Shown here: in pieces, positions 1-7,727 of the stretch
How the letters are laid out: every line of letters begins with the position of its first letter
Numbering within the stretch: position 1 is the first letter of the stretch
Assembly (NCBI GenBank): GCA_009692365.1
Contig: SHZJ01000027.1
Coordinates: 1 to 49,240 of the forward strand
Reading direction: 5' to 3'
Source of the DNA: Gammaproteobacteria bacterium
Lineage (GTDB): Bacteria; Pseudomonadota; Gammaproteobacteria; Ga0077536
DNA length: 49,240 nucleotides
Position numbers and translations under genes: made by a program
Notes under the pieces: model-generated
Databases searched by the model: none
Told to the model about the DNA's origin: nothing
The model's input: only the letters and a program-made list of their open reading frames with translations

Positions 1-181
1 TTTCACGGCTGTCGCTATGAATAGCGCGGATGTGGTCGGTCAGCAGGTTTTGTCGCTGGCTACGTGTGCTGAGCGCCCGGCTCCGCGAGGCATAGTAGCC
101 GCGCGCCGATACTTGCAATGCTTTGCACATGGCCCTTACGGGATAGCAGCGTTGGTTGGCCTCGATGAACTGATACTTCAC
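1..181 (-). CDS. IS3-family transposase OrfB (N-terminal part, runs off window)
   Basis: From a GTG at 181 the minus strand encodes VKYQFIEANQRCYPVRAMCK and continues through ALQVSARGYYASRSR, the usual start of IS3-family OrfB, ahead of the HTH_21 region and the rve DDE integrase core. The frame is open to base 1, so only about 60 residues are visible and no catalytic D, D or E is in view. The GTG overlaps the orfA stop as GTGA. The frame also stays open upstream of the GTG to the A7 run at 211-217, so the protein is probably made mainly as an OrfAB fusion by -1 frameshifting. OrfAB carries out strand cleavage and transfer at the IS ends. Confidence 0.85.
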   Translation of the reverse strand, partial: MKYQFIEANQRCYPVRAMCKALQVSARGYYASRSRALSTRSQRQNLLTDHIRAIHSDSRE

Positions 182-471
182 GCTAATGCGCGCGCGAAGT
201 AGCTGGCCGCTTTTTTTAAAATTTCGTTCTCCTCTTTAAGCTTGGCGTTTTCACGCCGAAGCTGTCCAAGGTCTTCGCCGACAACCGCTGCTTGTCTTGG
301 CACCCCCGTTTGTTCTTCAGCCTCAAAATCAAGCCGCCACTTGCGTAGTTGATTGACACGAATACCAAGCTCGCGCGCTATCTTTGCTTTGGGTTTCTCG
401 CCCAAAGCCGCGAGTCTCACGGCTTCAAGCTTAAATTCCCGGCTATACCTCTTGTAATCCTTGCGTTCCAT
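178..471 (-). CDS. IS3-family transposase OrfA
   Basis: This 97-residue protein begins MERKDYKRYSREFKLEAVRL and continues with GEKPKAKIARELGI-RVNQLRKW, the helix-turn-helix of the HTH_Tnp_1/IS3 OrfA family that binds the terminal repeats. A C-terminal leucine-zipper-like stretch (LRRENAKLKEENEILKKA) would mediate dimerisation and joins OrfA to OrfB in the fusion. The length is normal for the family. The 3' end carries the A7 slippery run, and the stop overlaps the orfB GTG by four bases. Nothing in orfA looks broken, so a full copy could be active, but orfB is not visible. Confidence 0.93.
   Translation of the reverse strand: MERKDYKRYSREFKLEAVRLAALGEKPKAKIARELGIRVNQLRKWRLDFEAEEQTGVPRQAAVVGEDLGQLRRENAKLKEENEILKKAASYFARALA
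210..217 (-). promoter_or_regulatory. Probable -1 ribosomal frameshift site in the IS3 element
   Basis: The minus strand reads TTA AAA AAA GCG in the orfA frame, so the heptamer A AAA AAA fits the X XXY YYZ rule. OrfB is exactly in the -1 frame, and that frame stays open from the slip site to the orfB GTG. IS3-family elements commonly use A6-7G sites to make OrfAB. I did not identify a stimulatory downstream structure. Confidence 0.7.
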
Positions 472-534
472 TGGACACCTCGCTCAGAGCGAGTATCCCC
501 TTCTTCGCGTGTCCACCATTCGTGGGGATGATCA

Positions 535-759
535 GACTGACCCCATTTAACCCTTTGGCCGAGTCCGATGACGGTCCGTGAAGACGGGGAGCGGCCGCGG
601 ATCTTGCACGTGAGATTATGAAACTATCTCGGTGGCGGCTACCATCGCACTTGTCCACCTTGGTGAGCATGAAGCGCTTGGCGGAAAATCTGGAGGCACG
701 CTAGCCGTCAGGCAGGGGCCCTGCCGCATCACAGAAGTTGCATTTACGGGAGAGGACGC
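535..759. repeat. Solitary REP-like repeat at the IS edge, then gene upstream region
   Basis: Bases 535-548 (GACTGACCCCATTT) match the core of the repeat family seen at 1655-1962 apart from one transversion. The rest, up to the crotonase at 760, shows no convincing gene or strong promoter. A Shine-Dalgarno GGGAGAGG sits just before the 760 start. Confidence 0.45.
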
Positions 760-1605
760 ATGAAAGATCGAACACGAGTGGCGGGTTACGGCCCGAATGA
801 CGTCGTCGTTGTCGACCGGCTGGTCGGCGACGATGGCATCTATGTCGTCACCCTGAACGACCCCGCAACCTACAACACCATGACGGTGGGGATGATGAAG
901 GCCGTTGCACAGGCTTTCGATGCCATCAGCGAGCGTGCGCATCCGGATCAGAACGAGGACGACGTGCGCGTCGTCGTGCTACGCGGTGAAGGACGCGGCT
1001 TCGCCATTGGGCTGGATATCGGCAAGCTCGATGAATACCTGGCCGGCGGGATCTCGGGGAATACCGATCCGTGGCGCGCGATCTGGGACTGTCCGTTCCC
1101 CATCATTGGTGCGGTGAACGGTCCGGCAGTCACCGGTGGCTTCGAACTCGCGCTCGCCTGCGATGTGCTGCTGGCCTCATCGCGCGCCGTGTTCATGGAC
1201 AACCACGCCAAGTACGGTGTGCATCCCGGGCGCCGTCTGTCCCAACGACTGATCCACGTCTGCGGCGTCAACAACGCAAAATTCGCGACGATGAGTTCCT
1301 TTCCGATCGAGGCCGATCTCGCGCTGAAATGGGGACTCGTCCAGCAGGTCTACCCCGACAACCAGGCGCTTGAACACGGCAGTCTCGAGGTCGCCCGTAT
1401 GATGGCGCGCAACCATCCGATGATGGTAAAGCGCTACAAGAAGCTCATCGACGATGGCGCCATGGGCACCTATGCGGACGGACTAGCGCTGGAAGCAGCG
1501 TCCGATCAGACGTTCTACCAGGACCTGACAGATCTGCAGGCAACGCTGGCGGACGGCGCGGCGAAATTTCAGGAAATGCTCGCATGGGTGGCGGCGCGAG
1601 CGTAA
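760..1605 (+). CDS. Enoyl-CoA hydratase/isomerase (crotonase) family protein
   Basis: The protein has 281 residues. The crotonase fold is shown by the first oxyanion-hole segment (RVVVLRGEGRGFAIGLDIGKL region, residues about 70-90) and the second (GAVNGPAVTGGFELALACDV, about 113-132). A third conserved segment, AKYGVHPGRRLSQRL, follows. The usual FCAGADL is here FAIGLDI, which keeps the Gly-x-Asp geometry but replaces Cys and Ala. The HPGRRLSQRL segment is typical of members without the second catalytic Glu, so substrate and reaction (hydratase or isomerase) stay open. An N-terminal stretch of about 20 residues precedes the first strand. The start is supported by GGGAGAGG seven bases upstream. 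The gene stands alone and converges on the hyu operon across a repeat array. Confidence 0.88.
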   Translation: MKDRTRVAGYGPNDVVVVDRLVGDDGIYVVTLNDPATYNTMTVGMMKAVAQAFDAISERAHPDQNEDDVRVVVLRGEGRGFAIGLDIGKLDEYLAGGISGNTDPWRAIWDCPFPIIGAVNGPAVTGGFELALACDVLLASSRAVFMDNHAKYGVHPGRRLSQRLIHVCGVNNAKFATMSSFPIEADLALKWGLVQQVYPDNQALEHGSLEVARMMARNHPMMVKRYKKLIDDGAMGTYADGLALEAASDQTFYQDLTDLQATLADGAAKFQEMLAWVAARA

Positions 1606-1654
1606 GCCGCAGCGAGGAGCACCGTTTCCACCGTTCGGCCGCGCCGCAAGCAGC

Positions 1655-1962
1655 AAGTAAATAGAGCAAGTAAATAGGGTCAGACTCGAATAAATAAATG
1701 GAGTCTGACCCCATTGATCACCCCATTGATCACCCCATTGATCAATTACCGTTCGGCCGCGCCGCAAGCGGTGGGCGGCGATCAGTGCAGCAAGTAAATA
1801 GAAGTAAATAGGGTCAGACTCGAATAAGTAAATGGAATCTGACCCCATTGATCAATTAAATGGAGTCTGACCCCATTGATCAATCAGGGTCAGACTCGAA
1901 TAAATAAATGGAGTCTGACCCCATTGATCAACCCTGACCCCATTGATCAACCCCATTGATCA
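1655..1962. repeat. REP-like repeat array A (hairpin plus 12-bp tail units)
   Basis: Three hairpins share an 11-bp stem GGGTCAGACTC / GAGTCTGACCC with a 13-nt AT-rich loop: 1677-1711, 1811-1845 (one stem mismatch) and 1887-1921. The right arm is followed by a tail CCCCATTGATCA, seen eight times: three in perfect 12-bp tandem at 1709-1744, single copies near 1843 and 1870, and three more at 1919-1962. A segment holding CCGTTCGGCCGCGCCGCAAG and AGCAAGTAAATAG occurs twice (from about 1631 and 1749), so the array grew by duplication. It fills the space between the convergent crotonase and hyu operon and stops 10 bp short of the small zinc-binding gene. No RAYT-type transposase is in the window. 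Confidence 0.85.
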
Positions 1963-1971
1963 CGGGTGTCG

Positions 1972-2175
1972 TTAGCGCGCCAGCGACACGGCGATTTGCG
2001 GGATCTCTACCCCGGCGAGTTTTTGCGCCTTCCATTCGCCGCACCATGCCGAACAAAACAACGCGCCGAGGACCAGCGGCGTGGCGCCCGGGATCCCATC
2101 GTCATAAATCAATACCCCGCAGCAGTCGCATTTCACATAGCGTTCGATGTAGTAGCCGTTGGAACTAAATCGCAT
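1972..2175 (-). CDS. Small Cys-rich (zinc-ribbon-like) protein at the end of the hyu operon
   Basis: This 67-residue protein begins MRFSSNGYYIERYVKCDCCG and has two cysteine pairs, C16-x2-C19 and C41-x3-C45 (FCSAWC), spaced as in a single zinc ribbon. It starts 15 bp after the hyuB stop on the same strand, with AGGAAA about seven bases upstream of its ATG, so it is the third gene of that operon. HyuAB-type carboxylases such as acetone or acetophenone carboxylase carry a small zinc-binding subunit, and this may be an equivalent; that is inference. It does not resemble a known hydantoinase catalytic subunit. The repeat array starts 10 bp beyond its stop. No firm family name can be given. Confidence 0.7.
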   Translation of the reverse strand: MRFSSNGYYIERYVKCDCCGVLIYDDGIPGATPLVLGALFCSAWCGEWKAQKLAGVEIPQIAVSLAR

Positions 2176-2190
2176 GAGCGTATTTCCTAA

Positions 2191-3882
2191 TTATTGCGCC
2201 GCGCCGTAGTCGCGGCGGGCGGCTTCGAGTGACACCACCCCCTCACTGAGGTCGGCTTCCAGACGCGCAGGATCGCGGGTCAGCGGGTCACCAAAACCCC
2301 CTCCGCCGGGGGTCAGGATGCGCACCCGGTCGCCGGCCCGAAACGTCACATTCGACCACTTGCTGGTGGAGCGTTTGTTGAAGGCCTCCACCATGGTTTG
2401 CCATTTCTGGCCGCCAGCCGCCTGATAGAACGTCATGCCGCTCGCACCCGCCAGACCACCGTCCAGGCCGTAGGCCTGGTGCTGATGGCGATCGGTCAGT
2501 TGGGAGGCGGTGATTTCGCCCTCCGTGCAGCGGTAGATTTTCTCCGTGCCCAGCCCCCCGCGCTGGCGCCCCGCGCCACCCGAGTCGGGGCGCAGTCGAT
2601 AGGCTTCGGTGAGCCAGGGGTAGCGGGTTTCGAACACTTCCACCGGCATCACGCGACAGTTGCCGTTGATTGAATCGGTGGCGTCGTTGCCGTCGGCATC
2701 CGCGCGCGCACCCCAGCCTACGGTTTCGATGTCATAGCAGGCGAAATATTCATCGTGGCGCGGGTGGTGGCCCCCAAACACGAAATTGAGATGTGTGCCG
2801 CCCTCGCCCGCCATCGCCCGTTGCGGCGCCGCCTGCGCCAGCGCGCCGATGACCGCGCCGGCAATGCGCGGATGGGTTTCGGTATTGCCGCCCACCTCCG
2901 GCGCGGGATAGTCGACGTTCACCACCGTGCCGCGCGGCGCGATAATTTTGATCGGACGAAAGCAGCCGGAGTTCTTGGGGATGGCCGGATCCGTCAGGTG
3001 TAGCACCGCGTTATAGGCTGCCGACCAAGCCACACCCAGCGTGGCGTTGATGGGGCCGCGTACCTGCGGGCTAGAGCCCGTGTAATCCACCACCAAACCG
3101 TCGCCCATCACATAACAGTGGGCTTCGATGCGGATCTCCGCGTCCGACACGCCGTCGTTATCCATGTAATCGGTGAAGTGGTAGACCCCATCGGGGAACT
3201 CCGCGATTTCGGCGCGCATGCGTTTTTCGGAGTAATCGAGCAGGTCGTCACAGGTCTGGCGAAAAACCCCGCGGCCGTATTTCTGGACGATTTCAGCCAG
3301 TCGTGCCGAACCTTGTTCCACCCCGGCAATCATGGCGCGCATATCGCCGTAGTTGTGGCGGGGCGTCCGCACATTGGCCAGCCAGAGCTTCCACACTTCC
3401 ACCACGTCCTCGCCGCGTTTCTTGATCTTGACCGGCGGCACCCGGATCCCTTCATGGAAAATTTCTGTGGCCTCTGAGGGAAAGCCACCGGGCACCATCC
3501 CGCCTACTTCCGCCACATGCCCGATGGCCACGGTGAAGGCCACCAGTTCGTCGTCCACGAAGACCGGACAAAACAGCGTGTGCTCCGGTGTATGCAAACC
3601 GCCGCGATAGGGATCGTTATGTACCAGCACGTCGCCCGGGGCGATGTCGGTCAGCGGAATCTCCATCAGGCAGGAGCGGATCAGCAGCGGCATGCCCCCT
3701 ATCTGGGCGGGACAAAACTCTGCCGCCGAGAGCATTTCTCCCTGCGGGGAGGCGATGCCGCAGGTGAAATCCAACGCCTCGTTAAAGATGGTGGAGTAGC
3801 TGGTTTTCATCAGCGTGATCCCCATTTCGCGGCAGATCGAAAGCATCGTGCTGTCGAGGATATTCATCGTGACGAAGTCCAT
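2191..3882 (-). CDS. hyuB: HyuB-type hydantoinase B / oxoprolinase family subunit
   Basis: The 563-residue protein belongs to the hydantoinase_B family (N-methylhydantoinase/5-oxoprolinase B, also the alpha-type subunits of acetone and acetophenone carboxylases). It spans the typical features: DPYRGGLHTPEHTLFCPVF with conserved acidic and His residues, GHVAEVGGMVPGGFPSEATE, the Gly-rich GGNTETHPRIAGAV and GEGGTHLNF, and a C-terminal RILTPGGGGFGDP. Members work with an ATP-using HyuA partner on cyclic amides or in carboxylation; the substrate cannot be told here. It starts two bases after the hyuA stop with AGGAGG eight bases upstream, indicating translational coupling. Confidence 0.92.
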   Translation of the reverse strand: MDFVTMNILDSTMLSICREMGITLMKTSYSTIFNEALDFTCGIASPQGEMLSAAEFCPAQIGGMPLLIRSCLMEIPLTDIAPGDVLVHNDPYRGGLHTPEHTLFCPVFVDDELVAFTVAIGHVAEVGGMVPGGFPSEATEIFHEGIRVPPVKIKKRGEDVVEVWKLWLANVRTPRHNYGDMRAMIAGVEQGSARLAEIVQKYGRGVFRQTCDDLLDYSEKRMRAEIAEFPDGVYHFTDYMDNDGVSDAEIRIEAHCYVMGDGLVVDYTGSSPQVRGPINATLGVAWSAAYNAVLHLTDPAIPKNSGCFRPIKIIAPRGTVVNVDYPAPEVGGNTETHPRIAGAVIGALAQAAPQRAMAGEGGTHLNFVFGGHHPRHDEYFACYDIETVGWGARADADGNDATDSINGNCRVMPVEVFETRYPWLTEAYRLRPDSGGAGRQRGGLGTEKIYRCTEGEITASQLTDRHQHQAYGLDGGLAGASGMTFYQAAGGQKWQTMVEAFNKRSTSKWSNVTFRAGDRVRILTPGGGGFGDPLTRDPARLEADLSEGVVSLEAARRDYGAAQ

Positions 3883-3884
3883 GC

Positions 3885-5930
3885 TCAGGCCTCCTGCGGC
3901 ACGCGCTGGGTAATGATGAGATGTCCGGTGGGCGCTACCCGCAGCTGGTGCTGGGGCGCCAGCACCGTGACCGAGGCCGGTTCCTCGAGCAACGCCGGAC
4001 CCGCCAGCACATCCTCTGCGCGCAAGTCCTCCCGAGCATAGACAGGGGTTATGAGGGCGCCGCCGGCAAACACGACGCGGCGCTCGCTGCGCGCCAATAG
4101 CGGTTCGCTGCGGGTCGCCAGCGGCGGGAAAACCGGTTTGTCCCGCTGGCGAATGACCGTGCAGCGTAAGGTAATCGCCTCAATGACCTCGGCCGGGATC
4201 TGGAAGCCGAAACGCGCTTCATGCTGGGCATGAAAGCCCTCCCAAAGGCTAGCGACCTCGGTGGGGGTGAACGCCTCAAACTCAAAATAGACTTCGAGCT
4301 CATAGTTTTGGCCAAGGTAACGCAGGTCGATCGAGCGTCGGATTTCCAGTGCGCCGGTATAGCCATCCGCACACAGGCTGCGCGTCGCGGTGACCACGAG
4401 TTCGCCGAGATAAGCCGCCACCCGTGGCCCGTCGAAGCGGTTAGACGTTAGTTGGATGGTGCGTTCCAAGTCCACGCGAGCGTCTGCCAGCACAAAGCCC
4501 AGCGCCGAGAACTGTCCCGGATGTAGGGGCACCACCCCCACCGGAATGCCGGCTTCGTCCATGAGGTCGGAAACCTGTAGCGGGCCAGCACCGCCAAACG
4601 CAAACAGCGCGAACTCGCGCGGGTCGTGACCCCGTTCCAGCAGCACCGTGCGCAGCGCGCCCACCATGCTGTTGTTGACGATGCGCAGCACCGCCAAGGC
4701 GGTGTCCTCAACCGACATCCCCAGCGCCGCGCCCACCGTCGCTAGAGCCTGCGCTGCTGGCGCGATTGCCACTGTCATATCCCCACCCAGAAAATTAGCG
4801 GGGTCGATGCGGCCCAACACCAGATTAGCGTCCGTGACGGTAGGGGCCACGCCACCCAAGCCATAACACGCAGGGCCGGGTCGCGCACCGGCGCTCTGGG
4901 GCCCCACCCGCAGCATGCCGCCGCGGTCGATCCATGCCAGCGAGCCGCCACCCGCACCGATCGTGCGGATGTCTATCATCGGGATCTGGATCGGCAGCCC
5001 AAACTCAATTTCGAAATTGGTGGTGAAACTAATTTCACCCTCGATGATCGTCGAGCAGTCGGTGGAGGTGCCGCCCATGTCCAGCGTCACCGCGCGCGGC
5101 AACCCCAGCGTGCGGGCAATCGCCGCACTCGCCACCACCCCGCCGGTAGGGCCCGACAGCGTCAACTGCACCGGCTGCGCGCGCGCCGCTGCGACCGACA
5201 TTTCGCCGCCATTGGATTTGATCAACGCCACTTCCACCGGCACCTTGGCCAGCCGCAGGCGTTCGCCGATGGCATGCAGGTAACGCTGCAGCACCGGCTT
5301 GATATAGGCGTCGGCCAGCGTCGTCGAGGCGCGCTCGTACTCCTTCCACTTGGGCAGCACCTCACTGCCCACCGAGATGGGTATGTCCGGCAAACCCGCG
5401 CTCAGGGCAGCGCGCACCTGCTGTTCGTGAACCGGGTTGAGATAGGAGAACAGCAGGTTGACCGCGATCGCCTCGACCTCGCCCGCCGCCCGCAGTTCGT
5501 TCACGAGCCCAGCCAAACTGGCCGTTGCCAGCGGTTGCAAAATGTGGCCCTCGGCGGTGATGCGCTCGGCCACTTCAAAGCAATCGCGCCGCGCCACCAG
5601 CGCCCGCGAGCGCTGCCAGCTGCTGTCGTAATGATGTTGGCGGTGGCCGCGTTGCAGAAACGGAATGTCGCGGAAGCCGGCGGTCGTCACGTAGGCGACC
5701 CGCGCCCCTTTGCGTTCAAGGATAGCGTTGGTCGCCACCGTCGTGCCCAGCCGTAAGGTCTCAATACTCTCGGGATCGACCAGCCGCGCCAACCCCGTCA
5801 GGATTCCGGTCGTGGGGTCCTCGGGCGTGGACAGATTTTTCCACGCCCGCAGGGTCTGCGTGCTGCGGTCATAGGCGATAAAATCGGTGAAGGTGCCGCC
5901 CACGTCTACGCCAATGACATAACGATGCAC
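3885..5930 (-). CDS. hyuA: HyuA-type hydantoinase A / oxoprolinase family ATPase subunit
   Basis: From a GTG at 5930 (GGGAG ten bases upstream) the protein has about 681 residues and begins (V)HRYVIGVDVGGTFTDFIAY. This is the first phosphate-binding loop of the ASKHA fold in the HydantoinaseA N-terminal domain. The second phosphate motif, LDMGGTSTDCS, follows, and later IGAGGGSLAWIDRGG and the conserved GPACYGLGG of hydantoinase A. It would hydrolyse or use ATP to activate the substrate for HyuB. The frame is open further upstream to 6104, but that stretch is Arg/Pro-rich and has no family match, so the GTG is preferred. It is the first gene of a hyuA-hyuB-zinc protein operon. Confidence 0.92.
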   Translation of the reverse strand: MHRYVIGVDVGGTFTDFIAYDRSTQTLRAWKNLSTPEDPTTGILTGLARLVDPESIETLRLGTTVATNAILERKGARVAYVTTAGFRDIPFLQRGHRQHHYDSSWQRSRALVARRDCFEVAERITAEGHILQPLATASLAGLVNELRAAGEVEAIAVNLLFSYLNPVHEQQVRAALSAGLPDIPISVGSEVLPKWKEYERASTTLADAYIKPVLQRYLHAIGERLRLAKVPVEVALIKSNGGEMSVAAARAQPVQLTLSGPTGGVVASAAIARTLGLPRAVTLDMGGTSTDCSTIIEGEISFTTNFEIEFGLPIQIPMIDIRTIGAGGGSLAWIDRGGMLRVGPQSAGARPGPACYGLGGVAPTVTDANLVLGRIDPANFLGGDMTVAIAPAAQALATVGAALGMSVEDTALAVLRIVNNSMVGALRTVLLERGHDPREFALFAFGGAGPLQVSDLMDEAGIPVGVVPLHPGQFSALGFVLADARVDLERTIQLTSNRFDGPRVAAYLGELVVTATRSLCADGYTGALEIRRSIDLRYLGQNYELEVYFEFEAFTPTEVASLWEGFHAQHEARFGFQIPAEVIEAITLRCTVIRQRDKPVFPPLATRSEPLLARSERRVVFAGGALITPVYAREDLRAEDVLAGPALLEEPASVTVLAPQHQLRVAPTGHLIITQRVPQEA

Positions 5931-6058
5931 GCGCTGCAGTCTCCCGATTTTTGGAAGTTGAATTAAACATGCTGCCCGCGTTTTGGCAAGCGTGCGGCGG
6001 CGTGGCTGGCCCTCCAGTGGTGGTGTAGCCGCCCGCAAGGACGAGGCGAGAAACGGCC

Positions 6059-6083
6059 CTGCCCCCGCGTGGCGCCGGGGCAG
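6059..6083 (-). terminator. Possible terminator downstream of the oxidase operon
   Basis: CTGCCCC (6059-6065) pairs with GGGGCAG (6077-6083), a seven-bp GC stem. On the minus strand it is followed by GGCCGTTTC, so only a short U stretch is present. It lies 60 bp downstream of the last oxidase gene and upstream of hyuA; function is a guess from position and shape. Confidence 0.35.
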
Positions 6084-6143
6084 CTTAGGTTTTGGACCTG
6101 GCAACTCAAACCTGCGCCGGGCCGGTGGAAGCCATCACCCGGC

Positions 6144-6398
6144 CTACCAGTAGAGTGCCACCAAGGTGCCGGCGACCGTGAGGGTCCAGCACTCGAAAGC
6201 GAGTCGCAGGGCCGCGGGCGCGTGCCGCAGTTCCATGAAGTCGAGGAACACCACGCGCGCCTTCAGGAACGCGATCAGCAACACGGCGGTGCCGCTCCAG
6301 CGCAAGTCAGCGCCAGCGCCCAAGCCATGGCCAAAAGCCCAAGACAGCGCAGTGGCTGCCATGAGCGCGGCCCAAAGCCAGCTCACCCGCTGCGTCAT
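6144..6398 (-). CDS. Cytochrome c oxidase subunit IV / NorF-like small membrane protein
   Basis: From the ATG at 6398 the protein is about 84 residues with three predicted membrane segments (VSWLWAALMAATALSW; WSGTAVLLIAFLKARVVFLD; CWTLTVAGTLVALYW). The central LLIAFLKARVVFLDFMELRH is characteristic of prokaryotic cytochrome c oxidase subunit IV and NorF-type proteins. These are small accessory subunits of haem-copper oxidases. The frame is also open from an ATG at 6440 that overlaps the upstream gene by 26 bases, so the start is uncertain. It is the last gene of a three-gene minus-strand group. No catalytic subunit (CoxA or NorB) is present. Confidence 0.8.
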   Translation of the reverse strand: MTQRVSWLWAALMAATALSWAFGHGLGAGADLRWSGTAVLLIAFLKARVVFLDFMELRHAPAALRLAFECWTLTVAGTLVALYW

Positions 6399-6414
6399 GG
6401 GCGCGCGCGCCCGC

Positions 6415-6990
6415 TCATCGCAGCATATAGAGCAGCGCAAAGAGGACGATCCACAGGATATCCACCATGTGCCAAAAGCACGCGCCGCTTTCCAGCGTGC
6501 GCAAGGTGCTGTGGCCGGCCGGCGCGCAAAGGCTGCGCCATAGATAGCTCAACACGCCCAAGCCCAGCAGCACATGCAGCAGGTGCAGCCCCGTCAGCAT
6601 GTAGTAGTACATGAAGAAATCGTTGCTGGTGAGGGTAATCCCCGCAGCAATTTTTTCGCTGTATTCAAAAAATTTAACGACCACAAAAGACACCGCGCAC
6701 GCCATGCCCGCAAGCAGCCAGCCCTGTGCCCGCCGCGCTAAGCCAGCGCGCGCGGCGTGCACCGCGAGCGCCACACACCAGGAACTGGTGAGCATAAAGA
6801 AGGTGTTGAGCGCGCCTAGCTGCTGGTTGAGGGCGTGCTGGGAGTGCACAAAACCTGCCACATCGGCGCGCCGGTAATACACAAACGTGATGAAGAGCGC
6901 GGCGAACATCGCCATGTCGCCCAGAATGAACACCCACACACCAGCTTCGCCGGGCAGGTGCGGGGCGCGAGCCTTTAGGGTTTGCGTCAT
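6415..6990 (-). CDS. Cytochrome c oxidase subunit III family protein (NorE-like)
   Basis: The protein has 191 residues and about five membrane segments. It starts MTQTLKARAPHLPGEAGVWV followed by FILGDMAMFAALF, the standard opening of NorE-like subunit III proteins. Further family marks are HLLHVLLGLG (about residue 135) and ESGACFWHMVDILWIVLFAL near the C terminus. Subunit III lacks redox centres and stabilises haem-copper oxidases; NorE proteins accompany nitric oxide reductase in some species. An AGGTAGG lies just before the start. It sits between an unknown six-span membrane protein and subunit IV in one operon, with no catalytic subunit nearby, so its partner must be encoded elsewhere. 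Confidence 0.88.
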   Translation of the reverse strand: MTQTLKARAPHLPGEAGVWVFILGDMAMFAALFITFVYYRRADVAGFVHSQHALNQQLGALNTFFMLTSSWCVALAVHAARAGLARRAQGWLLAGMACAVSFVVVKFFEYSEKIAAGITLTSNDFFMYYYMLTGLHLLHVLLGLGVLSYLWRSLCAPAGHSTLRTLESGACFWHMVDILWIVLFALLYMLR

Positions 6991-7034
6991 GGCCTACCTA
7001 TGGCACGGCCAATGCCACCCCCTCGACCGGCGGC

Positions 7035-7727
7035 TCACGCCGTCGACCCATGCTTGATCGCGGCCTGGCGCAGCATGACAAACATCACCAGATACCAGCT
7101 CAGGAAAACCACCAACGGCACCCAATAAACGAACAGGCCGCTCCAAGCGAAGGGCCCCGTTTTGAAAAACGTCAGCAGGCCGCCGGGAATGAAAAGCACG
7201 GCCACCCAAAGATTGAAGAAGCCCACCCAGCGCGGCAGCACCGGCGGCTCGCCGCGATCACCCAGCACGGCGAGCCCAATAGCGATGTTCTGCACGACAA
7301 AAGTGGTAAAGGGCATGAAGAGCAGGATCCAGCCCAGATCGTTGAGCAGCAGCGTCAGTTCCGCGCTGCGCTCGGGACGAAACGCCGCGGCGGTCCACAC
7401 CAGACAAGGCACGATCAGGAACACCGCGCCGCAGGTGCCAGCCGACAGCTGCGCGTAGGTCAGCACGCCCGCGCTTTTCTCCATGCGCTTGATGGCCACC
7501 GTGATCGCCGCCACGAAGGCGCAGATTAGCCCCGAACAGCCCATCATCAGGAACAGTCCGAGACGGATTTGCCAAGTTCGATCTTGATAAAGCGTCGCGA
7601 TTTCCTCGGCGCCGGCGGTCGGTAGATGCGGTGGCAGGAAGTTCGCCAGCGGCCACAGGCCCAAGGTGAAAATCACCACAAAAATCACCGCGCTCCAGAT
7701 GCAGAGCAATTCGTTTCTGGTGTTCAT
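7035..7727 (-). CDS. Unknown six-span membrane protein
   Basis: I do not recognise the family. From the ATG at 7727, which has an excellent GGAGGGAG seven bases upstream, the protein has 230 residues and six likely membrane helices. These are near residues 8-33, 60-83, 107-127, 133-160, 170-190 and 197-218. The frame is open to 7811, but the ribosome site decides the start. A loop of about 25 residues after the first helix (PPHLPTAGAEEIATLYQDRT) is probably extracytoplasmic. It is first in an operon with oxidase subunits III and IV (44 bp gap to the next gene), so it may belong to the same membrane complex or its assembly; that is inference. Confidence 0.75.
   Translation of the reverse strand: MNTRNELLCIWSAVIFVVIFTLGLWPLANFLPPHLPTAGAEEIATLYQDRTWQIRLGLFLMMGCSGLICAFVAAITVAIKRMEKSAGVLTYAQLSAGTCGAVFLIVPCLVWTAAAFRPERSAELTLLLNDLGWILLFMPFTTFVVQNIAIGLAVLGDRGEPPVLPRWVGFFNLWVAVLFIPGGLLTFFKTGPFAWSGLFVYWVPLVVFLSWYLVMFVMLRQAAIKHGSTA

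Larger units (their letters stand above)
1..534 (-). mobile_element. IS3-family insertion sequence, cut by the window edge
   Basis: The element holds orfA and the start of orfB on the minus strand, in the IS3-type arrangement with orfB in the -1 frame. Its outer end is placed at 534, where the minus strand reads TGATCATCCCC and then TGGTGGACACGC. This resembles the terminal repeat of IS3 itself, which also starts TGATC and carries GTGGACACGC a few bases in (recalled, not searched). The other end and most of orfB lie outside the window, so target duplication and intactness cannot be judged. Directly outside the proposed end is GACTGACCCCATTT, a variant of the REP-like repeat found at 1655-1962 and 13681-13833. 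Confidence 0.8.

Noticed and set aside
1655-1962. CRISPR array
   Set aside because: Repeats are imperfect hairpins with tandem 12-bp tails, irregular spacing and no unique spacers or cas genes.
5931-6104. N-terminal extension of hyuA to 6104
   Set aside because: The extra 58 residues are Arg/Pro-rich with no family match, while the GTG at 5930 has a ribosome site and sits right before the conserved ASKHA motif.
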